NCBI GenBank assembly: GCA_965116215.1 | Contig: OZ220494.1 | Span: forward strand, 992,001-1,056,000 | Source of the DNA: CBDBKL01 sp965116215 | GTDB taxonomy: Bacteria; Bdellovibrionota; Bdellovibrionia; Bdellovibrionales; JAKFYE01 | Direction: 5' to 3' | Length of the DNA stretch: 64,000 nt | Shown: positions 44,231-53,814 of the stretch, piece after piece | How the letters are laid out: each line of letters opens with the position of its first letter | Numbering within the stretch: position 1 is the first letter of the stretch | Program-made: the position numbers and the translations under genes | Notes under the pieces: model-generated | What the model was told of the DNA's origin: nothing | The model's input: only the letters and a program-made list of their open reading frames with translations | Database searches by the model: none

Positions 44231-44797
44231 ATGAAGATAGCCCTCTTTCTTATTCTCTGTACTACGAACTGCTCCAGTTCACTCAAGAAAAGGTGCCAAT
44301 TGACAGATTGGAAACAAATGGGGATTTCAGACGGAAAAAAAGGTAACAATACTTCTGGATTTACTCACAAAGCTAAAACTTGTAATGAACAGGGAGTCAT
44401 TGTGAATACCATCCTCTACTACCAAGGGAGAAATGAGGGCTTAACCCTTTATTGCACCCCACTTAGAGGATTTGCAATGGGGCGTGCAAATCTTAAATAT
44501 AAAGACATTTGTCCTCCTGATGAGAGAAAAAGAGAATTTCTTTTGGGTTACATACTGGGTAAAGAAACATATGGCAATGACAACAAAAAGCGTGCGACTC
44601 AAATTTATAATGAGCTTCTCAAATTGGAGAAAGAAAGATTTAAAAAGGCAATGAAAACAGGAGGAGTTATGGACTACGATAGAATTCCACAGATGAGACG
44701 TCAGATGAGCAAGTCACAGAAAAAAAGAGAGTTGATTCTTAAAAAATTAATATCTCTTCAAAATATGAAAAAACAAAAGAACTCTAAGACATACTAA
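44231..44797 (+). CDS. DUF2799-type lipoprotein
   Basis: 188 residues from ATG 44231 (MKIALFLILCTTNC), supported by AGGAAG ahead; longer starts lack a signal. The lipobox is TTNC with Cys14. Cysteines in the DUF2799 pattern follow: DWKQMGISDGKKG (about 27-39), C.EQGV, YYQGRNEGLTLYC and GFAMGRANLKYKDICPP. The last 70 residues are basic and helical (KKRATQIYNELLKLEKERF...). Function of the family is unknown. Monocistronic, 70 bases ahead of manC. Confidence 0.75.
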   Translation: MKIALFLILCTTNCSSSLKKRCQLTDWKQMGISDGKKGNNTSGFTHKAKTCNEQGVIVNTILYYQGRNEGLTLYCTPLRGFAMGRANLKYKDICPPDERKREFLLGYILGKETYGNDNKKRATQIYNELLKLEKERFKKAMKTGGVMDYDRIPQMRRQMSKSQKKRELILKKLISLQNMKKQKNSKTY

Positions 44798-44870
44798 AGA
44801 AGAATCATAAAGTTAACTCTTATACTATAGACAAAAAAATAAAACTCTTATGACAACTCAAAGGACAAAT

Positions 44871-46238
44871 ATGAAGTGTATCATTATTTCTGGGGGAAGC
44901 GGTCGTCGTCTTTGGCCTCTTTCGCAATCAAATTATCCTAAGCAATTTCATAAAATATTTGATGTTCCTCTTTTAGAAAAAACGATAGAAAGACTCAGGC
45001 CCTTGGGAGAACTTTTTGTACTCACCACATCAGAATTAAAAGCTCTTACTGAACAAACACTAAAAAAATCTCAAGTTTCGCTTGATCGTATTATTTATGA
45101 GCCCTGTAGCAAAAATACAGCTCCAGCGATTGCATTGGCATGTTGGACTCTATTGAAAACAAAACAAGAAGATGCAGTCGTCGGGATTTTCCCCTCAGAT
45201 CATGTTATTCTTCAAGAAGATATTTATAAAAAGGCTGTACAGTTAGCAGAAAAAATTGCTCAAAAAAAAGACGTCATTGTAACCTTAGGAATTAAGCCAA
45301 CATATCCAGCAACAGGTTACGGTTATATTGAAACCTCCAATAAAGAACTAGAACAAGGGTATAGCCATATCGCCTATCAATGTATGAACTTTTGTGAAAA
45401 ACCTTCTTTAGAAAAAGCACAGCAGTATTTTAATAATAACCAATTCTATTGGAACTCAGGAGTGTTTGTTTTTAAAGTTCATCAAATGATAAGTCTTTTT
45501 GAAAAATACATGCCTCAGTTGTGGTCAGCTTTTAAAACTCTTAAGGAGGAAACTGATATTTTAAATGTATATAATAAAATCCCAGCAGAGAGTATTGATT
45601 ATGGCATTATGGAAAAAGCAAAAAATATAGCTTGCATTCCCTGTCATGTGGACTGGAGTGATGTGGGGTGTTGGGATGAAGTCGCCAAATTAAAAAAGTC
45701 CGAAAACCAAATATTATCTATCGATGGTGACGGACAATTTGTATGGGGTGATAAAAAGAAAATTTACAGTTTTATTAATGTCCCAGACGTTTTATTCATT
45801 GAAACACAAAATGCAACTTTAGTTTGCAAAAAGGGAATGAGTCAAAAGGTAAAAAAAGTCATTTCAAAATTAGAAAATAAAAAAAACATAAGTGAACAAA
45901 ATTTTGAAATAAGACCATGGGGTCAATTTGAAGTTCTAAAAAATACAGACGAATTTAAATCTAAGGTTATTGAAGTGGAGCCCGGTCATCAAATCTCGTA
46001 TCAAAGCCATAAAAAAAGAGAAGAACATTGGATTATCATCAAAGGGCAACCTGAGGTCGTACTCAATGATAAAGTTCATAAACTCCACTCCGGAGAGTAT
46101 ATTAAAATCCCTAGAGGTGCTAAACATCGTATACGAAACCCTTCTCAAAACGAGACTGTACAATTTATAGAGGTGCAACTGGGATCTTATTTTGGAGAGG
46201 ATGATATCGAAAGATATGAGGATGACTATAATAGGTAG
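44871..46238 (+). CDS. manC: Mannose-1-phosphate guanylyltransferase / phosphomannose isomerase
   Basis: 455 residues from ATG 44871, which has AAGGA six bases ahead; 44850 is also in frame. The N-terminal nucleotidyltransferase has the signature GGSGRRLWPLSQSNYPKQF (about 7-25) and GIFPSDHVI (about 106-114). The C-terminal cupin (about 360-455) has EVEPGHQISYQSHKKREEHW and GEYIKIPRGAKHRIRN. It makes GDP-mannose and may interconvert mannose- and fructose-6-phosphate, feeding surface polysaccharide or LPS sugars. Confidence 0.94.
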   Translation: MKCIIISGGSGRRLWPLSQSNYPKQFHKIFDVPLLEKTIERLRPLGELFVLTTSELKALTEQTLKKSQVSLDRIIYEPCSKNTAPAIALACWTLLKTKQEDAVVGIFPSDHVILQEDIYKKAVQLAEKIAQKKDVIVTLGIKPTYPATGYGYIETSNKELEQGYSHIAYQCMNFCEKPSLEKAQQYFNNNQFYWNSGVFVFKVHQMISLFEKYMPQLWSAFKTLKEETDILNVYNKIPAESIDYGIMEKAKNIACIPCHVDWSDVGCWDEVAKLKKSENQILSIDGDGQFVWGDKKKIYSFINVPDVLFIETQNATLVCKKGMSQKVKKVISKLENKKNISEQNFEIRPWGQFEVLKNTDEFKSKVIEVEPGHQISYQSHKKREEHWIIIKGQPEVVLNDKVHKLHSGEYIKIPRGAKHRIRNPSQNETVQFIEVQLGSYFGEDDIERYEDDYNR

Positions 46239-46274
46239 AGGTATTTCACTCTTTCTAAATAAAAAATTACACTC

Positions 46275-46350
46275 TTAGTCTTAGAGCTATCTGAGCTTTT
46301 AAAAATGATTTGCACCACTGAGAGTCATGTAGCTAAGGTAGAGTTTCTCC
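46275..46350. repeat. Diverged copy of the 212-bp repeat unit
   Basis: TTAGAGCTATCTGAGCTTTTAAAAATGATTTGCACCACT resembles the unit at 25345-25395 (CAGAGTTGTCTGAGC...AAGAATGATTTGTGCCGCT), including the hairpin. It ends with a version of GGTAGAGTTTCTCC. The family is therefore dispersed. Confidence 0.55.
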
Positions 46351-46406
46351 TAAAATTCGTAGCTCGTCATTGATATTTTTTTAATAGTTTGCTAATAATG
46401 TTATTA

Positions 46407-47543
46407 ATGGTTAATAAAACCATAATTATATTATTCTCGCTCTTGATTCCACTTGGTTGCCAAACTGTAAAACCACGAATGTCCAATAATAATCACTTTT
46501 CATGCGAGATTGTTGACTCCAATATTCCAGCTTCAGAACTGAGGCTCTATGACTCCAAGCTCCGATCTCCGGCATCAAAAATAAAATTTGAGAAGATCAG
46601 GGAAGAGCTGAGTTCTATACCTGACTCCACCCTTATTCAAGGTGGAAAAGAATATTTGGCTAAACTCAGTAAATCTTTTAAGGAAAAAATCTCCAGTCTA
46701 AATTTAAAAATTCCAATTGATATGACATTATTAGCAGGCATTCCGGATCCAATAAGACGAGCCTCTCCAGATGTAACATATGTTATTGACATAGCTTTTC
46801 TCTATCCAAATACAGCAGACCCACAAACAATAATACCAGAGATTGAAAACGCTGTTTTAGTTGCTAATAATATATTTAACAACAGTTCTGTTAATGCCAG
46901 ACTAAGAACAGTTGGCACAGAAGCCATATCGCTATCTGACTCAAAAATAGATGAAATAATAATGGATAATAAAGACAATGCCAATTTACGGTCCGATTTC
47001 TTAGATATAATAACTTCTCAATTACCCCGCCTACGTAAATCTTACGGGGCAGACTTAGCTTATATTATTATTCCCTCTGAAACTGAAGAGTCTCTTTGTG
47101 GTTTTGCCAAAATAAGACACCTTACCACTCCGAAGGCGTTTGCTGCTCAGTTTCGTGCTGTTGGTGCAGTCATCATGAGGGAAAATTGCCCGACTGGCTA
47201 TATTCTAGCTCATGAAATAGGACACAATTTAGGGCTTCATCATAATAGACCAGATAATAATAATCCTCATATTATTAAGGATATCATTCATAAGAACATG
47301 CCATTTGTTCGAGGGGGTAGGGGCTATATAACTAGAAGTCGAAAGAAAACAATCATGGGTACATCTATTCTGCCCCTAACCCGGATACCTCACTTCAGCT
47401 CGAGTACGAGGACAATTACAAACGATGATGGCGAAGAAGAGATTATAGGAAATGCAGACGCTAATGCTTCTGAAGCTCTACTATACACCATTGAAGATGC
47501 CTCAAACTATTCTCCGACTGTTATACCGGAAAATGATAATTAA
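46407..47543 (+). CDS. Secreted zinc metalloprotease (metzincin) lipoprotein
   Basis: About 378 residues. A lipoprotein signal MVNKTIIILFSLLIPLGC (start 46407; earlier ATG in frame) ends at Cys18. A long propeptide-like segment (about 30-135) leads to a reprolysin-type catalytic domain with ILAHEIGHNLGLHHNRPD (zinc ligands three His, Glu general base) and the Met-turn TIMGTSIL about 50 residues later. It should degrade extracellular or periplasmic proteins. In a predatory or scavenging bacterium such proteases digest prey proteins (inference). No homologous gene pair is nearby. Confidence 0.88.
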   Translation: MVNKTIIILFSLLIPLGCQTVKPRMSNNNHFSCEIVDSNIPASELRLYDSKLRSPASKIKFEKIREELSSIPDSTLIQGGKEYLAKLSKSFKEKISSLNLKIPIDMTLLAGIPDPIRRASPDVTYVIDIAFLYPNTADPQTIIPEIENAVLVANNIFNNSSVNARLRTVGTEAISLSDSKIDEIIMDNKDNANLRSDFLDIITSQLPRLRKSYGADLAYIIIPSETEESLCGFAKIRHLTTPKAFAAQFRAVGAVIMRENCPTGYILAHEIGHNLGLHHNRPDNNNPHIIKDIIHKNMPFVRGGRGYITRSRKKTIMGTSILPLTRIPHFSSSTRTITNDDGEEEIIGNADANASEALLYTIEDASNYSPTVIPENDN

Positions 47544-47587
47544 AGCCTACCTCAAAAATATAAGTTCCAATGCCTTGATTATATTTT

Positions 47588-47782
47588 TCACACATCATTA
47601 GCAGGCGTAAGCTGTCTACCTTTATAGTAAATAGCTCCATCGCTTGCACGAATTGCTTTATGAGCCAAGTGCAACTCATGTGTTGATGGACATTTTCCCA
47701 ATGTTGGAACTTTTTTAATTCTACCGTGTGATCTGCGCTTTCCGCGACGTGAACGTGTCACTTTACTTGTCGGTTCAGCCAT
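47588..47782 (-). CDS. rpmF: 50S ribosomal protein L32
   Basis: 64 residues with the L32 start AEPTSKVTRSRRGKRRSHGR and LGKCPSTHELHLAHKAI. The four-Cys zinc ribbon is absent, leaving one Cys, so it is the zinc-free type. GGAGTAGGT precedes the ATG. In many bacteria it adjoins plsX and fab genes; here it stands alone. Convergent with the metzincin gene (45 bases). Confidence 0.93.
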   Translation of the reverse strand: MAEPTSKVTRSRRGKRRSHGRIKKVPTLGKCPSTHELHLAHKAIRASDGAIYYKGRQLTPANDV

Positions 47783-48076
47783 TACCTACTCCTTATATAA
47801 AATATCTTTTCCCTATAAGGTCTGACGAGGATCATACCCTATTTATTAAAAAAGCGTATCTTTATTGAAAGCTAGGCTATATCCTCTGAGGGATAAAATA
47901 TCAACATTTATTCTGTCATCTAATCACTATTACAAATAGCCAAAATAGACTCCGAGCAACGTCACAAGAAATGAGGACATCATCAAGGACCGAAAACCAA
48001 CAATGACAGATAAACCATGACAAAATAGGAAAAAACACATCTCTTAAATGAAGATCGACAAATGATGCTCTTCGAC
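47783..48076. other. Intergenic region, nothing recognised
   Basis: About 290 bases upstream of rpmF and downstream of the antiporter. It must hold the rpmF promoter. No hairpin of note. Confidence 0.35.
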
Positions 48077-49345
48077 TCAAAGTGGACTTCCTATTTCCCC
48101 TTCCTTTTCAGCAATACAATCCTCAGGATACTTCATGAAAGGCTTTGCAATCCACTTATTCAAAGACGGCGTTTCAGATACAATAATAAATAAAGCCGTC
48201 AAAATAATTGAAAAGGGAACAATAGCAAAAATCGTATCCTGAATCCACAGCCCCTGAACCTCTGACATCCCCCTCTGCAAAGGTAAGGTCGCCAAAACAG
48301 CACAGGCTAAACCACGTGGTCCCATGGCTGTTATGGACATGGCATCCATTCGAGAAAACTTTGAAGGATGAAAAATAACCCTTACCGAAAGGTACCGAGT
48401 TATAAAGATAAGAAGAGAAATAATAATGGCAATAATAACCTTATGAAGGCTTCCAAATTGAATCAACATTCCAAGATAAATAAAGAAAATTGTTTTTAAA
48501 ATAAAAACAATTTCTCCAAGAAGCTGCATTTCATGGTGATTAACAGCCTTTCGACTTAAAATAGAATCAAAAACCTTAGGAAATAAATCTAAATTCGCTA
48601 ATGTAAAACCTAAAGATAGAACAGCCATTGCTCCGTTAAAACCCAATAAATCAACAATCCCATACACAAGAAATGCAAAAGCCTCTCCTGAAAAACGAAT
48701 ATCTGTCAAAAATGAAAAGCAACGCTTTAAGAAAGACCATAGCAGACCACCAACAACACCAAAGATAATAGCCTGAAGAGTTTTCGGCCCTACTCCAATT
48801 AAAATATCATTAAAATCAAATCGACCAGAAAGTGAAGAGTCTAAAATTACTAAAAACAACACAATCGCTAAAATGTCTGTAAAAGCAGACTCCAAAGATA
48901 GTATCGTCTTTGTTTTTTCAGTAATACTCAGATGTCTTACCATAGGAATCACAATAGCACTCGATGTACTACCCACTCCTAAACCCACAAGAAGAGCTAC
49001 AGACCAGGGTTGTGTCGTAAAAAACTTAACAACCATCGTCGCTAAAAAAATAATAAACCCTGCACCTAAAATCGAAATGGCAAGAGCCGGAAGACTCGAA
49101 GACAAAAGATCCTTCGTCCTTAAACTCAATCCTCCTTCATAAAGAATAACAATCAATGCCATTGTGGAAAGAAAAGGACCAAACTGACCCAAATCATCTG
49201 AGTGAAGCACTCCAGTCATAGGCCCCAAAACATAACCAATAGCAACTAAAATAAGAAGATCAGGAACTTTTGTTTTAATAAATAACCACTTTAAAGCATG
49301 ACCTAAAAAGAAAAGGACCGCTAAGCCTATAACTGCTACAGCCAT
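48077..49345 (-). CDS. Cation/proton antiporter (NhaP/Kef-like)
   Basis: 422 residues with about 12 membrane helices (Na_H_Exchanger, PF00999). Landmarks are VAIGYVLGPMTGVL, LIVILYEGGLSLRTKDL, GVGSTSSAIVIPMV and the ion-binding ESAFTDILAIVL (acidic pair). An L-R-S-rich C-terminal soluble region of about 30 residues follows; TrkA-type domains are absent. It exchanges Na+ or K+ for H+. It is downstream of speA (30-base gap, same strand) and may be its operon partner. Confidence 0.88.
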   Translation of the reverse strand: MAVAVIGLAVLFFLGHALKWLFIKTKVPDLLILVAIGYVLGPMTGVLHSDDLGQFGPFLSTMALIVILYEGGLSLRTKDLLSSSLPALAISILGAGFIIFLATMVVKFFTTQPWSVALLVGLGVGSTSSAIVIPMVRHLSITEKTKTILSLESAFTDILAIVLFLVILDSSLSGRFDFNDILIGVGPKTLQAIIFGVVGGLLWSFLKRCFSFLTDIRFSGEAFAFLVYGIVDLLGFNGAMAVLSLGFTLANLDLFPKVFDSILSRKAVNHHEMQLLGEIVFILKTIFFIYLGMLIQFGSLHKVIIAIIISLLIFITRYLSVRVIFHPSKFSRMDAMSITAMGPRGLACAVLATLPLQRGMSEVQGLWIQDTIFAIVPFSIILTALFIIVSETPSLNKWIAKPFMKYPEDCIAEKEGEIGSPL

Positions 49346-49374
49346 ATATCTCTCCTTAATTTTAAATTCTAAGA

Positions 49375-51339
49375 TTATTTTTTCTGATCTTCAAGGTAAG
49401 TGTATCCTGCAAGCCCTTCTTCATAATTCTTAAGAAGTAACCTGGCTTCACTCTTTTGTAAAATACCTCTTTGAATGGCTTGTTCAATACGCTCTCGAAC
49501 ATGATCTATCATCGAACCTCTATCGTAGGCCACATAACTGAGAACTTCTGCCACTGTATCACCTTCTTCAACATATTTAATAGAATATCCAGATGAGTGA
49601 ATATCAACAACAACAGCATCCGTATCTCCAAATAAATTATGTAAATCACCCAAAGCCTCTTGATAAGCACCCAAAAGAAAAACCCCTATGTAATAAGCCT
49701 CCTCCTTATTAAACGAGTGAATGGCAATATTATTTGTAATCTCGCCCCATTGAGAAAACTTATCAAGCCTCCCATCAGAGTCACAAGTTAAATCCACAAG
49801 CACAGCCCTATGAGTAGGCATTTCCGTTAGCCTTTGTATGGGCATTATGGGAAAGACCTGTTTCACAGCCCAAGCATCAGGCATAGATTGAAATACAGAA
49901 AAATTGCAAAAGATTGTATCTGATAACTCATGTTCTAAATAATCTAATAATTCCTGAGTTGAGTAATCCAACATTTCACTATTTTTATAAAGAATATCAC
50001 GCATTCTGGTGAGTCCATACCACACCAGTTCCTCAGCCTTTGAACGCTGAATTAAAGAGAAATACCCATAAGAAAAGAGCTGAAGAATATCATTTTTTAA
50101 CTGAATAAGATCATGATAAGACTCATGAATATTTTCAATAGAGATGTTTTGTGAGATCTCATACAGTTCCCTAATAATTCGATGCTCCTCTTTCTCGGGA
50201 AGTTTGGGGTGAGACAATCGAGACACCTCATTTTTACCTAATGCCTTAAAGACAAGAACTGAGTGATGCGCAACAAGTGATCGACCAGATTCAGTAATAA
50301 TAATGGGATGAGGCACATCGTTTTCTGTACAAATCACCTGTATTGTAAAGACCACATCATTGGCGTATTCTTGTTCAGAATAATTTATGGAGCTATCACT
50401 CCCCTTAGTGCCATCATAATCTATACCCAGTCCTCCACCCACATCAATATACTTAACATTTGCCCCCATCTTGCAGATTTCAGTAAAGATGCGAGTCCCC
50501 TCCTTAAGAGAAGCCTTAATAGATTGAATAGCATTAATTTGAGAGCCGATATGAAAGTGACAAAGATCCAGAGCATCTAACATATTATTCTCTTTTAAAA
50601 TTTCAATTCCCGACACAACTTCTCTAGGGGTCAATCCAAACTTGGAACGTGCCCCTGACGAGTCCACCCACTTACCAGATCCCTTAGCATTGAGCTTAAA
50701 ACGGAAACCAATACTAGGAGTAATGCCTAGCTCTTTTGCTTTTTTAATTATCATATGAAGCTCTATAAAGCGATCAATAACAACAATGATATTATGACCT
50801 AACTTTTTAGCCAAAAGGGTGGTTTCAATATATTTTTCATCTTTAAAACCATTACAAACAATGAGTGCATCAGGATCATTAGCCAAGGATAAGGCAACAA
50901 GTAATTCCGGCTTACTACCACACTCTAATCCTATCTTTGCTACATTTTTCTGATTAACAATATTCTTGAGCAAATGTTTCTGCTGGTTCACTTTGACCGG
51001 ATACACCCCTTGATAACTGCCCTTATATTCATACTCCTTAATGGCTTTCTCAAAACACTCCTTAAGCAAATTAATACGTGCTCGAACAATATCAGGAAAA
51101 CGAATCAAAATAGGGGAGCGAATACCTCGATCTTCCAAATCTTCAACAAGTTCCCTCAAATCAATCGAAGGTCCCTCTTTATCAAAAGGCGTGACATCAA
51201 TCGTTCCCTTGTTATTCACTCGAAAATAATTTTGTCCCCAAGAAGTGATCCCATATAACTCCTCTGTATCCTTAGATGTCCATTCTTGCGAAGAGATATT
51301 TCTTTTTTGAGTGGATTTTTCTATATTCAATTCGCTCAT
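49375..51339 (-). CDS. speA: Biosynthetic arginine decarboxylase
   Basis: 654 residues, like E. coli SpeA. It converts arginine to agmatine with PLP for polyamine synthesis. Fold III PLP barrel: YPVKVNQQKHLL (PLP Lys, about 97-108), IGLECGSKPEL (about 117-127), HFHIGSQ (about 255-261) and DVGGGLGIDYDG (about 290-301). The C-terminal half has VDLTCDSDGRLD, a Mg/PLP-site region. A long N-terminal leader (about 25 residues, Ser/Gln-rich) is family typical. It is a minus-strand gene after leuS (39 bases), with the antiporter after it. Confidence 0.97.
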   Translation of the reverse strand: MSELNIEKSTQKRNISSQEWTSKDTEELYGITSWGQNYFRVNNKGTIDVTPFDKEGPSIDLRELVEDLEDRGIRSPILIRFPDIVRARINLLKECFEKAIKEYEYKGSYQGVYPVKVNQQKHLLKNIVNQKNVAKIGLECGSKPELLVALSLANDPDALIVCNGFKDEKYIETTLLAKKLGHNIIVVIDRFIELHMIIKKAKELGITPSIGFRFKLNAKGSGKWVDSSGARSKFGLTPREVVSGIEILKENNMLDALDLCHFHIGSQINAIQSIKASLKEGTRIFTEICKMGANVKYIDVGGGLGIDYDGTKGSDSSINYSEQEYANDVVFTIQVICTENDVPHPIIITESGRSLVAHHSVLVFKALGKNEVSRLSHPKLPEKEEHRIIRELYEISQNISIENIHESYHDLIQLKNDILQLFSYGYFSLIQRSKAEELVWYGLTRMRDILYKNSEMLDYSTQELLDYLEHELSDTIFCNFSVFQSMPDAWAVKQVFPIMPIQRLTEMPTHRAVLVDLTCDSDGRLDKFSQWGEITNNIAIHSFNKEEAYYIGVFLLGAYQEALGDLHNLFGDTDAVVVDIHSSGYSIKYVEEGDTVAEVLSYVAYDRGSMIDHVRERIEQAIQRGILQKSEARLLLKNYEEGLAGYTYLEDQKK

Positions 51340-51378
51340 AAATTTTTATATGACACAAATTAGAGTCAGCTCCAAAGA

Positions 51379-53763
51379 CTATTTAACAAGAATGCTGAAA
51401 ATTTTCCCGGGCTTGTAAATCGTCTTAAAAATACTCTTCTCATCTATCGCTTGTTGCACGCGCCTCAGTCCCTTTGCAGCCTGAAGTACAAAATCCTCAG
51501 AGACATCAGGAGAAACTTTTAATGTTCCTCGCATTTTACCATTGACTTGAATAGCAAGAGTGACTGTATTTTCAATAACAAGAGCAGGATCATATTGAGG
51601 CCATCTTGCCAAAGAAACCAAGCCCTCACCCCCCAACCCTTCCCACAATTCCTCAGCTAAATGAGGTGCGAAAGGCATAAGCAATTGAGTAAAGATCATT
51701 AATGCCTTTCTTGGTCTCTCATTGGATTTATATAAAGCATTAATGAAAATCATCATCTGACTAATAGCTGTATTAAAATCAAATGTTTCAATATCTGAGG
51801 AGACCTTTTTAATTGTCTTATTTAAAAGTTTTTGAATCTCTAAAGATGGCTCTCTATCTTGCACACCCCCCAAGTTCTCATCAAAGCACAATCTCCATAC
51901 ACGATCTAAAAACCGTCTTACTCCCTCTATACCAGAATCTTGCCAAGGCTTATCCTTTTCAAGGGGCCCCATAAACATTTCATACACTCTTAGGGCATCC
52001 GCTCCATATTTTTTTACAATATTATCGGGATTGATAATATTCCCTCTCGACTTAGACATTTTTTCATTGTCTTTACCAAGAATCATGCCCTGATGAACAA
52101 GTTTATTAAAAGGCTCATCATGAGAAACCCACCCGGCATCAAAGAGCACTTTTTGCCAAAAGCGTGAGTATAACAGATGCCCTACTGTATGCTCTGGACC
52201 GCCAATATAAAGATCTACAGGCATCCAATACTTTTGAGCCTCAAAACCAAAAGGCTTTTCTTCATTATGAGGGTCTGTATACCTTAAAAAATACCACGAA
52301 GACCCCGCTGACCCTGGCATTGTATCTGTTTCTCGAATACCCTCGCCGCCCGGAGCATTAAGCCACTCTTTATTTCTTGCCAAAGGACTCTCCCCTCGAT
52401 CAGAGGGCTGAAAATCTTTCACCTCAGGAAGCAACACAGGAAGTTCTTGAGAGTCGACTAATTTTATATCTCCATTAGGGTAATGTATGACAGGGAAAGG
52501 TTCTCCCCAATAACGCTGTCTACTGAAAAGCCAATCTCTTAATTTGTAATGGACTTCCTGTTTTCCTAAATTTTTACTCTCGAGATACTCAATCGCTTTG
52601 ACAAGAGCCTCGGCAGACGAAAGCCCATTTAAAAACTCAGAGTTCACCATTACACCTTCACCCATAAAGGGAAGCTCGCCTCCTTTTATAACTCTTCGAA
52701 TAGGGATATTAAACTTATGGGCAAATTCAAAATCACGTTCATCATGAGCTGGCACAGCCATAATGGCCCCCGTACCATAACCCATGAGAACATAATCGGC
52801 GACCCAAATGGGCAGCTGTTCTTGATTAACAGGATTGATAGCATAAGAGCCTGTGAAAACACCTGTTTTCTCAGTCAAGACCTGCCTATCTCTTTCGCTC
52901 TTGGCCCTCGCCTTTCTAACATAGGAGTCAACATCACTTTTTTGATCTCTCATTTTTAATTCGTCCAGTAAGGGGTGCTCTGGAGCAATCACCATAAAGG
53001 TGGCCCCAAATAGAGTATCTGGTCTTGTTGTAAACACAGACAAATGCTCATTCAAACCAACAATAGGGAAGCAAACAGCAGCTCCTTGGCTCTTACCAAT
53101 CCAATTCTTTTGAGCCTCTTTGGTTCTAACTGGCCAATCAATCCTATCCAAACCTTCTATAAGTCTTTCCGCATAAGATGTGATCTTTAACATCCATTGC
53201 TTCATAGGGACACGTTCCACAGGGTGACCACCCCTCTCACTTTTCCCATCCACAACTTCTTCATTGGATAAAACTGTTTTCAAGGCAGGGCACCAATTAA
53301 CAGGGGCCTTTTTTTGATAGGCCAAACCTTTTTCATAAAGCTTTTCAAAGATCAACTGTGTCCACTTATAAAACTGAGGATCACATGTTCTAATCTCTCG
53401 ACTCCAATCAAAACTAAATCCCAAAGATTTAAGCTGTTTTTTAAAATTAGAAATAGAATCAGATGTAGTGATTTCTGGATGAACACCGGTCTGAATAGCA
53501 TATTGTTCTGCGGGTAAACCAAATGCATCCCAACCCATAGGATGTAAAACATTAAAACCATTACAACGCTTATATCTGGAAATAATATCCGTGGCCGTAT
53601 ATCCCTCGGGGTGCCCGACATGAAGTCCCTGAGAAGAGGGATAGGGAAACATATCTAAAACATAATACTTAGGAAGATCTTTTCGAATCTCAACATTAAA
53701 GACTTTTTTTTGATCCCAAATTTTTTGCCATTTAGCTTCAATCTTCAAATGTGAATATTGCAT
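51379..53763 (-). CDS. leuS: Leucyl-tRNA synthetase
   Basis: 794 residues; E. coli LeuS has 860. Class I signature HIGH is GLHVGHPEGY (about 45-54) and KMSKSRGN (about 555-562). The connective editing domain (CP1) has TTRPDTLFGATF and AVPAHDERDFEFA. The C-terminal anticodon-binding part ends in the short lysine-rich strand KTIYKPGKIFSILVK. All functional blocks are complete, so the shorter length is due to reduced loops. Nothing upstream suggests a leader. Confidence 0.97.
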   Translation of the reverse strand: MQYSHLKIEAKWQKIWDQKKVFNVEIRKDLPKYYVLDMFPYPSSQGLHVGHPEGYTATDIISRYKRCNGFNVLHPMGWDAFGLPAEQYAIQTGVHPEITTSDSISNFKKQLKSLGFSFDWSREIRTCDPQFYKWTQLIFEKLYEKGLAYQKKAPVNWCPALKTVLSNEEVVDGKSERGGHPVERVPMKQWMLKITSYAERLIEGLDRIDWPVRTKEAQKNWIGKSQGAAVCFPIVGLNEHLSVFTTRPDTLFGATFMVIAPEHPLLDELKMRDQKSDVDSYVRKARAKSERDRQVLTEKTGVFTGSYAINPVNQEQLPIWVADYVLMGYGTGAIMAVPAHDERDFEFAHKFNIPIRRVIKGGELPFMGEGVMVNSEFLNGLSSAEALVKAIEYLESKNLGKQEVHYKLRDWLFSRQRYWGEPFPVIHYPNGDIKLVDSQELPVLLPEVKDFQPSDRGESPLARNKEWLNAPGGEGIRETDTMPGSAGSSWYFLRYTDPHNEEKPFGFEAQKYWMPVDLYIGGPEHTVGHLLYSRFWQKVLFDAGWVSHDEPFNKLVHQGMILGKDNEKMSKSRGNIINPDNIVKKYGADALRVYEMFMGPLEKDKPWQDSGIEGVRRFLDRVWRLCFDENLGGVQDREPSLEIQKLLNKTIKKVSSDIETFDFNTAISQMMIFINALYKSNERPRKALMIFTQLLMPFAPHLAEELWEGLGGEGLVSLARWPQYDPALVIENTVTLAIQVNGKMRGTLKVSPDVSEDFVLQAAKGLRRVQQAIDEKSIFKTIYKPGKIFSILVK

Positions 53764-53814
53764 GACATTAACCTTAACAGATTTTCTTTTCTAAAAACTA
53801 GACTATTTTAAAAA

